This document shows positions 1-6,104 of a DNA stretch of 11,958 nucleotides, piece by piece. The stretch lies in assembly GCA_964547105.1 (NCBI GenBank), contig CAZJLO010000054.1, forward strand, positions 1-11,958, in the 5' to 3' direction. The notes under the pieces are model-generated. The model was not told the origin of the DNA. It searched no databases and was given only the letters and a program-made list of their open reading frames with translations. The translations under genes and the position numbers were made by a program. Every line of letters begins with the position of its first letter. Positions within the stretch are counted from its first letter, which is position 1. Source of the DNA: RXOA01 sp964547105 (lineage in GTDB: Bacteria > Bipolaricaulota > Bipolaricaulia > UBA7950 > UBA9294).

Positions 1-1
1 C

Positions 2-721
2 CGTTTGATCGATGTCGAGGTGACCGATCACTACCTGTGCTTCGAAGGCCAGGAATACGAGTTCTCGTTTGCTCTTGATATCACCGATCGGAAACAGGCC
101 GAATCCCGAATCCATCAGCTGCTTCTGGGAACCGTGACCGCCATGGGACGGGCAACGGAACTCCGCGATCCCTACAAGGCGGGACATCAGGGGCGAGTGG
201 CGCAGCTCGCATGCGCGATCGCCGCCGAGATGGGATTTGGCGCCGACGAATGCGAGGTGCTGGACATCGCTTCGCGGATGCACGACATCGGCAAGCTGAG
301 TGTTCCTGCGGAAATCCTAAGCAAGCCGAGCCGACTGAGCAGCGTGGAATTCAGCCTGATCAAGATGCATTGCCAAGCAGGTCATGATATCGTCAGCTCG
401 ATCGAGTTCCCGAAACACGTGGCCACGATTGTCTTGCAGCATCATGAGCGATTGGATGGTTCGGGATATCCACAGGGGCTTGCCAGTTCGGAGATCCTCC
501 TTGAGTCCTGGATTGTCGGCATCGCCGATGTGGTCGAAGCGATGGTATCGCACCGCCCGTATCGAGTGGCCCACAGTCTTGAGGCAGCACGCGCCGAAAT
601 CAAGGCGAACCGAGGGACGTTGTATCTCCCAGAAGCGGTCGATGCTTGCCTTCGCTTGCTGGAGAACGGGTATTCGTTTGCCGACAGGCATCCAACACCA
701 TTCTCCTCGCCCACTCCGTGA
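2..721 (+). CDS. PAS/HD-GYP cyclic-di-GMP phosphodiesterase, 5' end cut by window edge
   Basis: C-terminal part of a sensor-effector protein. HD-GYP domains hydrolyse c-di-GMP using a di- or tri-iron centre in the cytoplasm. The first ~35 residues end in DITDRKQAE, the usual last strand and exit of a PAS domain, so the sensor part lies mostly before the window. The HD-GYP domain then follows in full: GHQGRV near residue 60, HD at about 94-95, a downstream histidine in KMHCQAGHD, HHE at about 147-149, GYP at about 155-157, and the closing ADVVEAMVSHRPYR. All metal ligands and the GYP signature are present, so it is probably active. The frame is open from base 2; the TTG at base 5 is not taken as a start because it lies inside the PAS fold. 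It is a clear paralogue of the HD-GYP gene at 3735-4739. The input signal cannot be told. Confidence 0.9.
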   Translation, partial: RLIDVEVTDHYLCFEGQEYEFSFALDITDRKQAESRIHQLLLGTVTAMGRATELRDPYKAGHQGRVAQLACAIAAEMGFGADECEVLDIASRMHDIGKLSVPAEILSKPSRLSSVEFSLIKMHCQAGHDIVSSIEFPKHVATIVLQHHERLDGSGYPQGLASSEILLESWIVGIADVVEAMVSHRPYRVAHSLEAARAEIKANRGTLYLPEAVDACLRLLENGYSFADRHPTPFSSPTP

Positions 722-744
722 CCGTGTTGCTGGCGGGCGGCTTA

Positions 745-778
745 GTCACAATCTCCGAGCTTGAGACGATTGGGTGAC
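745..778. terminator. Imperfect inverted repeat after the HD-GYP gene
   Basis: GTCAC-AATC at 745-753 can pair with GATT-GTGAC at 768-778, with a two-base GG bulge and a 14-nt loop. It starts 24 nt after the HD-GYP stop and lies before the next gene. There is no T-run, so it is a weak terminator or a possible regulatory site for the downstream gene. Confidence 0.2.
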
Positions 779-802
779 GGCGAATCCCGTAGGCTGTTTG
801 TC

Positions 803-1258
803 ATGATGAATCATGGAGACTCTGCTCGAAGACAGATCCTTGAACAGCTCGGAGAGGGCGTCCCCTTTCTCTGCAGTCTGGCAACGGTGTCCCCGGACGG
901 CGCTCCGCGCGTGCGGTTCGTGCGAGCGAAGCTGGATCATGAACTGACACTACGGATCCCCACGTTCGAAGGAATGATGAAGATCGCTCACATCCAGGCC
1001 GAGCCTCGGGTTCACATCACCTGTGGAGACACACGCTCTGAGGTTCCCGGCAGCTACTTCCAGATTGAAGGGACAGCGGAGGTCAGCAGGGAAAGGGAAG
1101 AGCGAGAAGCCTGCTGGACGGATCTTCTGGTGAAGTGGTTCGACGGCCCTGATGACGAGCGATATGTCGTTGTCAAGGTCTTCCCGGAGAAGATCACGGT
1201 GCTTCCGATTGGACGCAATGGGGCTGCGAAGCAATGGAATCGCGGCGATGGCGCCTAG
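803..1258 (+). CDS. Pyridoxamine 5'-phosphate oxidase-like flavoprotein
   Basis: A 151-aa soluble protein of the split-barrel FMN-binding PNPOx-like superfamily, resembling the small general-stress-protein group rather than true PdxH. The N-terminal half has the typical pattern FLCSLATVSPDGAPRVRFV, followed by a strand that meets predicted flavin edges, then MMKIAHIQAEPRVHITCG and a strand containing FQIEGTAEVS. Members bind FMN, F420 or heme; the cofactor and substrate here cannot be read from sequence. The start is taken at the ATG at 803, with a second ATG at 806. The frame is open back to a TTG at 761, but that extension is not family-like. No good Shine-Dalgarno precedes the ATG; a TANNNT hexamer (TAGGCT, 790-795) lies 7 nt upstream, so leaderless expression is possible. 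It converges on the DUF885 gene 73 nt away. Confidence 0.8.
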   Translation: MMNHGDSARRQILEQLGEGVPFLCSLATVSPDGAPRVRFVRAKLDHELTLRIPTFEGMMKIAHIQAEPRVHITCGDTRSEVPGSYFQIEGTAEVSREREEREACWTDLLVKWFDGPDDERYVVVKVFPEKITVLPIGRNGAAKQWNRGDGA

Positions 1259-1271
1259 CGGGGGAAGAATC

Positions 1272-1309
1272 GCGCGGAGCATCGCCGGGCTGTCAGAGAC
1301 ACTCCGCGC
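1272..1309. terminator. Inverted repeat between convergent genes, candidate bidirectional terminator
   Basis: GCGCGGAG at 1272-1279 is the exact reverse complement of CTCCGCGC at 1302-1309. The stem is 8 bp and GC-rich, the loop 22 nt. It sits in the 73-nt gap between two converging stop codons, where a shared terminator is expected. There is no T-run on either strand, and the loop is long, so the call rests on position and perfect pairing. Confidence 0.4.
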
Positions 1310-1331
1310 CGAGACTCTGGATTTCCTCGGC

Positions 1332-3185
1332 CTACCCTTGGGCCGTCTTCTCAGCGATGTAGTCGTCGACCAGCTCCTCGAGGATCGAAAGCGGTAGTTC
1401 TCCGTGTCCGAGCACGACTTCGTGGAACTCGCCGAGGTCGAACGCTTCTCCGAGCGCAAGTTGTGTCCGGCTTCGGAGCTCAAGCATCTTCAGCATCCCG
1501 ACTTTGTAGGCCGTTGCTTGGCCAGGAAGGACGATGTACCGCTCGACTTCCTCGCGCACGAAGTCCTCGGACATCCCGGTTGTCTCCAACATGTAGGTCA
1601 CTGCTTGCTCGTATCCCCAGTGCATTGCGTGGATTCCGGTGTCAATCACCAGCCGGGCGGCTCGCAGCATCTCATCTTGTAGCCGCCCCATGTTTCCGTA
1701 GGGATCGTCTTCATAGGCGCCCATCTCCCAAGCAAGCCGTTCGGCATACAAGGCCCACCCCTCTGCATAGCCGGTGAAGCTCACCGCAGCGAGGTAATCT
1801 GGAATGTCGGCTTCGTGTGCGAATGCGCTCTGGAGGAAATGTCCGGGAATCCCTTCGTGATAGGTCACCGTGGGAAGCGAGTAGTTGGGCTGTTCGGACA
1901 TGGTGGGAGCGAAGAACATCCCCGGTCGCGAGCCATCGAGTGCCCCCGGTGAGAAAAACGCCGTCGTATACCCGTCAACAACGATCAGTTCCTCACTTGG
2001 CCAGTGGCGAAACGCAGGCTGGACCCGAGCGGTAATGGAATCCAGCAGTTGCGTGCAACGATCGATCGTTTGCTGCCCGATGGATGTTCCGGCATCTTCG
2101 GTCAGTTGCGCGTAGATCTCGCGGATCGAAAGGGCGCGGCTGTAGCCGAGACTCTCTGATGCATCCAGCATCTCACTACGGATGCGTTCCACCTCGATCA
2201 ACCCCAGATTGTGGATCTCATCGGCGGAGAGATCGGTGGTTGTATAGGAACGCAGGAGGTACTCGTAATAGGCGCCACCATTCTCATGCTTCCAGACTCC
2301 AACTGCGTCGCCCGTTCGCTCGGCAAGATCGAACACAACCTGCGATAGCTTTGCGAACGCGGGCAATACCTCCAACTCGAGCGCGTTCTCTGCCGCGTCG
2401 AGAAGACCCTGTTTGGTTTGCGAGGGGATCGACTCCGAAGCGATAACCTGCTCTTCGAAGACGAGGTAGAAGTTCGTCTCCGTGGCCGGTGTCTCGGCGA
2501 TCCAGTCCAGCCACCCTGCGTCGGTCTCCATAATGAATCCCGGCGCGACGGCTCCGATGGTCTCGCTCCTGCCGATCGCAGCGGTCAACTCGTCGAAGCG
2601 ATCGGGGATCTGCCGAAGGCGAGAAATGTAGTCTTCCGCGTTCTCCACCGTCTCAACGGCGTGAAAACTGGTGAGGAACCACTCTAGGTCCTGCGGGTAG
2701 CTTGCGTACATGTTGCCGACGAGGTACCAATGATCGGAGAAGGGAGCGAAATCAAGATAATCCTGCAGATACCAACGGTAGATTTCGGCGGTGAGGCGTT
2801 CCTCTTCCGTCAGAAGGTCTACCGGGTACGCATCGATTGTGTCGGCCATTTCTTGGATGTGATTAAGGATCATCTGATCGTATTCCTCGGTAAGCGGATC
2901 AAGTCCGTCGTCCCGCATGCCGAGCTCTTCCGTCAGTCCAAGGAATGTGGCCGTCTCGGTGGACATCATTACCCATTCTTTGCTTGTCTGTTCAAGGTAC
3001 GTACTTAGATCAAGCAAGTTGTCCGCCGAATCACTGACGCCGGACTCTACGTCCGCGACGATGTCATTTGTGTACTCGGCCCCATCCGTGACACCCGAAG
3101 CCGGACGATCGGACGGGCCCAACCACAACACCGCTACACCGACCGCCAAGGCCAGTGCAGCCAATGCCACCAACCACTTGGACAT
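1332..3185 (-). CDS. DUF885 family protein, membrane-anchored putative metallopeptidase
   Basis: A 617-aa protein of the DUF885 family, which is related to zinc carboxypeptidase-like gluzincins; few members are characterised, so the substrate is unknown. The N-terminus (MSKWLVALAALALAVGVAVL) is a signal peptide or signal anchor, with no lipobox cysteine seen, so the bulk should be extracytoplasmic. The putative zinc site is HEGIPGH at 443-449, with a likely third ligand glutamate in GYAEGWALYAERL (E475). The C-terminal block PGQATAYKVGMLKMLELR is typical of the family. Length is in the usual range. The start is set by GGAGGT seven bases upstream of the ATG; the frame is open further upstream to 3251, but without the signal sequence at its start. 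The 37-bp repeat array begins about 100 bp upstream of this start, so it may lie in or near the promoter region. Confidence 0.88.
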   Translation of the reverse strand: MSKWLVALAALALAVGVAVLWLGPSDRPASGVTDGAEYTNDIVADVESGVSDSADNLLDLSTYLEQTSKEWVMMSTETATFLGLTEELGMRDDGLDPLTEEYDQMILNHIQEMADTIDAYPVDLLTEEERLTAEIYRWYLQDYLDFAPFSDHWYLVGNMYASYPQDLEWFLTSFHAVETVENAEDYISRLRQIPDRFDELTAAIGRSETIGAVAPGFIMETDAGWLDWIAETPATETNFYLVFEEQVIASESIPSQTKQGLLDAAENALELEVLPAFAKLSQVVFDLAERTGDAVGVWKHENGGAYYEYLLRSYTTTDLSADEIHNLGLIEVERIRSEMLDASESLGYSRALSIREIYAQLTEDAGTSIGQQTIDRCTQLLDSITARVQPAFRHWPSEELIVVDGYTTAFFSPGALDGSRPGMFFAPTMSEQPNYSLPTVTYHEGIPGHFLQSAFAHEADIPDYLAAVSFTGYAEGWALYAERLAWEMGAYEDDPYGNMGRLQDEMLRAARLVIDTGIHAMHWGYEQAVTYMLETTGMSEDFVREEVERYIVLPGQATAYKVGMLKMLELRSRTQLALGEAFDLGEFHEVVLGHGELPLSILEELVDDYIAEKTAQG

Positions 3186-3285
3186 ACGCACACCTCCAGC
3201 ACGGATCATTCCCCAACGAGATGTTGCGTGCAAGGAAGCGCCGGAAGGCACTGTGCAAGAGAGTACGGATGCGGCATCTTGCAGG

Positions 3286-3651
3286 GAGGATTGACAGCGT
3301 AGGACAAGTCAATTCGTGCGAGGAGAATTGACAGCGTAGGACAANNNNNNNNNNNNNNNNNNNNNNNNNNNNNNNNNNNNNNNNNNNNNNNNNNNNNNNN
3401 NNNNNNNNNNNNNNNNNNNNNNNNNNNNNNNNNNNNNNNNNNNNAGGACAAGTCAATTCGTGCGAGGAGAATTGACAGCGTAGGACAAGTCAATTCGTGG
3501 GTGGAGAATTGACAGCGTAGGACAAGTCAATTCGTGCGAGGAGAATTGACAGCGTAGGACAAGTCAATTCGTGCGAGGAGAATTGACAGCGTAGGACAAG
3601 TCAATTCGTGCGAGGAGAATTGACAGCGTAGGACAAGTCAATTCGTGCGAG
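3286..3651. repeat. 37-bp tandem repeat array with internal inverted repeats
   Basis: Six full units (starting at 3286, 3467, 3504, 3541, 3578 and 3615) and two partial units flanking the N gap (3323-3344 and 3445-3466). Each unit holds GAATTGAC, a 12-nt spacer (AGCGTAGGACAA), the reverse complement GTCAATTC, then a 9-nt spacer (GTGCGAGGA) that runs into the next unit. Facing half-sites therefore alternate at 12 and 9 nt, and each half-site can pair with either neighbour. The first unit has GGATTGAC instead of GAATTGAC. The unit at 3467 has GTGGGTG instead of GTGCGAG. The others are identical. There is no variable spacer, so this is not a CRISPR array. It occupies most of the 549-nt non-coding stretch 3186-3734. 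Its function is unknown. Confidence 0.95.
3345..3444. other. Assembly gap of exactly 100 N inside the repeat array
   Basis: The run of 100 Ns is flanked on both sides by the same 37-bp unit. The left flank stops at unit base 22 and the right flank resumes at unit base 16. A length that keeps the phase would be 30, 67, 104 and so on. One hundred does not fit, so it looks like a placeholder and the true copy number is unknown. Confidence 0.95.
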
Positions 3652-3734
3652 AGGTCAGCCCTCAGCCCTGGTGAACGAGGGGGGGGCATGGACCAACTGG
3701 CCATCGCAGCAAGCTTGGGCGAGCATGATCCACG
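3652..3734. other. Non-coding spacer with an eight-G tract
   Basis: The stretch runs from the end of the repeat array to the stop of the minus-strand HD-GYP gene. It holds a short direct repeat (TCAGCCC twice, near 3655-3667) and a run of eight Gs at 3679-3686. I see no reading frame with a ribosome site and no clear terminator. Confidence 0.6.
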
Positions 3735-4739
3735 TCAAACATCCACAAAAAGAAGGTCTCTGGTGTGGAGAGCGAGACAGATCTCGGCGATACGGCGGTC
3801 GTAGAGAGATCCACTTCCGGCATTGATTTCTTCCAGAGCCTCCGCGATGCTAAGGGCAGGTCGGTAGGGACGATGAGACGTCATTGCATCCAGCGCATCA
3901 GCGACAGCGAGAATCCTCGATTCAACAAGGATCTCATCCCCGAGAAGATGATTCGGATACCCCGTTCCATCAATCCTTTCGTGATGCTGAAAGACAATCT
4001 GAGCAACGGGCCAAGGAACGTCGATCTTCTTCAGGATCTCATAGCCGGCTTGCACGTGCGATTGGACCAACAGATGCTCCGCGCTCGATAGCGCTCCCGG
4101 CTTCGAGAGCAACGCAGCGGGGATCGTAAGCTTCCCAATATCGTGCAGCAGGGATGCAGTTTTCAGGCCATTCAGTGCGTCCTGATCAAGGCTCAAGTAT
4201 TGTCCGATGGTCGCCGCGATCTGGGCGACGCGATGCTGATGATGCGCTGTGCTGGGATCCCGGCACTCGACCACGGCTCCAAGCGCAGCGACCGTCGGCT
4301 TGACAAGCTGTTGCGTGTAACAATCCTTGCTGCTCAGCGACTGCAGCAGCCTCGAATCGTCGAGGGGATCTTCATAGACTGATTGCCTCCCCGGAAGCGG
4401 GGTGGATGACCCCGAGATACTCTGAACCAAGACGACGGCGCAGGAATCATGTTGTTGAGACGCCGCGACCAGGTTCATCTGAATCGGAAACGGCTCTCCG
4501 GACCTGCTCAGGTGCGTGAATCGCCGAGGGGGTGGCTGGCAAGACCCAATCCACGCTCTGACGATGTGGTGTTCGCTCACAGGGTGGAGCGAGAGGAGCG
4601 ATAGTCGGCGCCACTCGCTACGGGAGTATCCGTAGCGGTTGCTGGCCATCGAGTTTCCATCAAGGATGCGGCACGATTCCCGGCAGACTTTCAATGCCGG
4701 TTCGATGAAACCATTGAGATCCCAGGATTGGCAATCCAC
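3735..4739 (-). CDS. PAS/HD-GYP cyclic-di-GMP phosphodiesterase
   Basis: A 334-aa cytoplasmic protein with no membrane segment. Residues ~1-115 form a PAS-like sensor: NRYGYSRSEWRRLSLLSLHP matches the usual GYSREE...LHP pattern, followed by a GEPFPIQMNL strand. After a ~45-residue linker comes HD-GYP: HHQHRV (H167), HD at 199-200, H228 in QSHVQAGYE, HHE at 252-254, GYP at 260-262, and ADALDAMTSHRPYR. The ligand set is complete, so c-di-GMP hydrolysis is likely. It is close in sequence to the HD-GYP domain at the left edge of the window. AAGGAGGT at 4748-4755 fixes the start region. GTG at 4745 is only 3 nt from the core GGAGG, TTG at 4742 is 6 nt and GTG at 4739 is 9 nt; the last was chosen. 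A perfect-looking -10 lies about 70 nt upstream. A nine-base homopolymer sits in the leader. Confidence 0.9.
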   Translation of the reverse strand: MDCQSWDLNGFIEPALKVCRESCRILDGNSMASNRYGYSRSEWRRLSLLSLHPVSEHHIVRAWIGSCQPPPRRFTHLSRSGEPFPIQMNLVAASQQHDSCAVVLVQSISGSSTPLPGRQSVYEDPLDDSRLLQSLSSKDCYTQQLVKPTVAALGAVVECRDPSTAHHQHRVAQIAATIGQYLSLDQDALNGLKTASLLHDIGKLTIPAALLSKPGALSSAEHLLVQSHVQAGYEILKKIDVPWPVAQIVFQHHERIDGTGYPNHLLGDEILVESRILAVADALDAMTSHRPYRPALSIAEALEEINAGSGSLYDRRIAEICLALHTRDLLFVDV

Positions 4740-4747
4740 CAACACAG

Positions 4748-4755
4748 ACCTCCTT
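4748..4755 (-). promoter_or_regulatory. Strong ribosome binding site with three candidate starts
   Basis: Read on the minus strand it is AAGGAGGT, a near-complete anti-16S match. Three start codons in the same frame follow at once (GTG, TTG, GTG), at 3, 6 and 9 nt from the GGAGG core. The first is too close, so initiation is expected at the second or third. Confidence 0.75.
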
Positions 4756-4760
4756 CAGCT

Positions 4761-4769
4761 CCCCCCCCC
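4761..4769 (-). repeat. Nine-base homopolymer tract in the HD-GYP leader
   Basis: Nine Cs on the plus strand, so nine Gs in the minus-strand mRNA leader, starting 5 nt upstream of the ribosome site. Tracts of this length can slip during replication. Here it lies between the -10 and the ribosome site, so slippage would change leader length or structure, not the reading frame. Confidence 0.7.
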
Positions 4770-4810
4770 TGTCTGTTAAAAGGCGAATCACCCGGAACTA
4801 ACTAGGATGT

Positions 4811-4816
4811 AGTATA
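4811..4816 (-). promoter_or_regulatory. Candidate -10 element of the HD-GYP gene
   Basis: TATACT read on the minus strand, a 5 of 6 match to the sigma-70 -10 consensus, giving a leader of about 65-70 nt. No good -35 is visible 16-18 nt upstream (TTTGGG is the closest). The site overlaps TAGTAT on the plus strand, so a weak divergent promoter is also possible. Confidence 0.4.
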
Positions 4817-4916
4817 CCCCAAACGAGAGTCTTCCCAAATGGCAAACAGATGGATTGAGGAAGAAGTCCGTTTCTGCAGCAGGTGGACAACACGGAGAGC
4901 GTTGTGGAGGATATCC

Positions 4917-4936
4917 CCGAGAATGGTGGATCTCGG
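4917..4936 (+). other. Small hairpin in the leader of the serine hydrolase gene
   Basis: CCGAGA at 4917-4922 pairs with TCTCGG at 4931-4936 over an 8-nt loop, about 48 nt before the hydrolase ATG. The 244-nt divergent spacer 4740-4983 otherwise holds only the homopolymer, the -10 element and the two ribosome sites. The hairpin may be chance. Confidence 0.25.
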
Positions 4937-4983
4937 CGGTGTGCCGGAGGATGGCAACGAGAGTTGATCGCAGGAAGGGAACG

Positions 4984-6045
4984 ATGCTGGATCGGTCTTA
5001 CATCGATGGCGAGATACGGCGTTTGGTGGGAGAAGAACGGTTCTCCGGAGTAATCCGGATCTCGTGTGGAGCGGAGGAGCTGTTCTCCGGCGCCTATGGG
5101 TTCGCGTCTCGCACCTGGCGTGTCGCCAATACCCTCGACACCCGGTTCGATACGGCGTCGTTGACGAAGCTGTTCACAGCGGTGGCCGCGTTGCAGCTGG
5201 TCGACCAGGGGCTGCTTGCACTGGATACGCGGATCATCCCACTGCTGGGGCTTACAGACACGGCGATCTCCGATGAAGTTACAGTGTTCCAACTGCTGAC
5301 CCACAGCTCGGGAATTGGCGATGATTGCGAAGAAGAAAACGGAGAAAATTACGAGGATCTCTGGCGGACTCGGCCGAACTACACGGTGACCGAAACAGCC
5401 GATTTCTTACCGCAGTTTGCCCGCAAGAAAGCGAATTTTCCGCCCGGCGAGGCTTGCCGCTACTGCAATTGCGGATTCGTCCTGCTGGGACTCGTTGTGG
5501 AGCAACTCACCGGGCTGACCTACCGCGACTACGTCCGAGAGAGGATCTTCAACCCAGCACAGATGTCTTCCTCGGAGTTCTTCCGCATGGATCGATGTGT
5601 CCCTGCGGTTGCGGAGGGGGCTGATCCGATCCGAGGGGAAGACGGATCGATTGTGGCGTGGAAGAAGAACATTTACTCGTTCCCGCCAGTGGGGTCGCCG
5701 GACAGCGGGGCGCACGTCACGGCCGCCGATCTTGACCGCTTCTTGCGAGCTGTACGGTCCGGCGGCCTGTTGTCGTCATGGCTGGCCGAGCAGTTCTTCC
5801 GCCCCCAGATCTTCTATAGAAAGCGCGACGGATGGGCGATGCACTACGGCCTCGGGATGTGGTTCTATGTGGAGCCCGATGGACACGTGTTGTGTTGCCA
5901 GAAAGAAGGGTACAACGCCGGCGTCAGCGCCGTGATGCGCTACTTCCCCGACCACGATATCAATCTGGTGATCCTGTCGAACATGGCGGAGGGTGCCTGG
6001 AACCTTGGCTGGTGGATCCACGAGCTGATCCTTCGCGATCGGTGA
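4984..6045 (+). CDS. Serine hydrolase of the beta-lactamase / class C (AmpC-EstB) family
   Basis: A 353-aa protein of the serine beta-lactamase-like superfamily, which includes class C beta-lactamases, DD-peptidases and esterases. The nucleophile motif is S59-L-T-K62 (in TASLTKLFTA) and the second motif is Y160-C-N162 (in GEACRYCNCGFVLLG). The block LLTHSSGIGD at about 104-113 is also typical. The third motif is less clear: QKEGYNAGVSA sits where KTG or HxG is expected. The protein is probably an esterase or peptidase rather than a drug-resistance enzyme, but the substrate cannot be told. No signal peptide is seen, so it is likely cytoplasmic, which argues against a cell-wall substrate. The start is the ATG after AGGAAGGGA; the open frame extends to 4855, but the added residues are not family-like. 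It is divergent from the HD-GYP gene. Confidence 0.87.
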   Translation: MLDRSYIDGEIRRLVGEERFSGVIRISCGAEELFSGAYGFASRTWRVANTLDTRFDTASLTKLFTAVAALQLVDQGLLALDTRIIPLLGLTDTAISDEVTVFQLLTHSSGIGDDCEEENGENYEDLWRTRPNYTVTETADFLPQFARKKANFPPGEACRYCNCGFVLLGLVVEQLTGLTYRDYVRERIFNPAQMSSSEFFRMDRCVPAVAEGADPIRGEDGSIVAWKKNIYSFPPVGSPDSGAHVTAADLDRFLRAVRSGGLLSSWLAEQFFRPQIFYRKRDGWAMHYGLGMWFYVEPDGHVLCCQKEGYNAGVSAVMRYFPDHDINLVILSNMAEGAWNLGWWIHELILRDR

Positions 6046-6057
6046 CGCCGATCGGCG
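6046..6057. other. Perfect 12-bp palindrome after the hydrolase stop codon
   Basis: CGCCGATCGGCG is exactly self-complementary and begins at the base after the hydrolase TGA. It could be a protein site or part of a small hairpin. No T-run follows, so it is not called a terminator. Confidence 0.3.
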
Positions 6058-6089
6058 ATCATCAAGCGGTGATGCAGCAGATCTTTCCG

Positions 6090-6095
6090 TAAGAT
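6090..6095 (+). promoter_or_regulatory. Candidate -10 element just upstream of the phosphoesterase ATG
   Basis: TAAGAT lies nine bases before the ATG, and no Shine-Dalgarno sequence lies between. If used, transcription would begin at or near the start codon. There is no clear -35, so it may be chance. Confidence 0.25.
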
Positions 6096-6104
6096 GGTCC
6101 CACG

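Noticed and set aside
950..1483. Long minus-strand open frame over the PNPOx-like gene and the convergent gap
   Set aside because: It is antisense to two recognisable genes, has no ribosome site, and its Ser/Arg-rich composition is that of a frame shadow.
3064..3493. Protein-coding frames running through the repeat array on the minus strand
   Set aside because: The 37-bp unit is not a multiple of three, so the frame rotates and a TGA appears within three units. The apparent length comes from the N run being read as open.
3286..3651. CRISPR array
   Set aside because: The 37-bp units follow one another directly and the 9- and 12-nt segments are the same in each unit. There are no unique spacers, and no cas gene is in the window.
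3286..3651. Repeat units as a row of promoters, because each contains TTGAC on both strands
   Set aside because: No -10-like hexamer lies 15-19 nt downstream of TTGACA or TTGACT on either strand.
4855..4983. Upstream extension of the serine hydrolase to 4855
   Set aside because: The added residues are not family-like and cover the likely leader. The ATG at 4984 has a good ribosome site.
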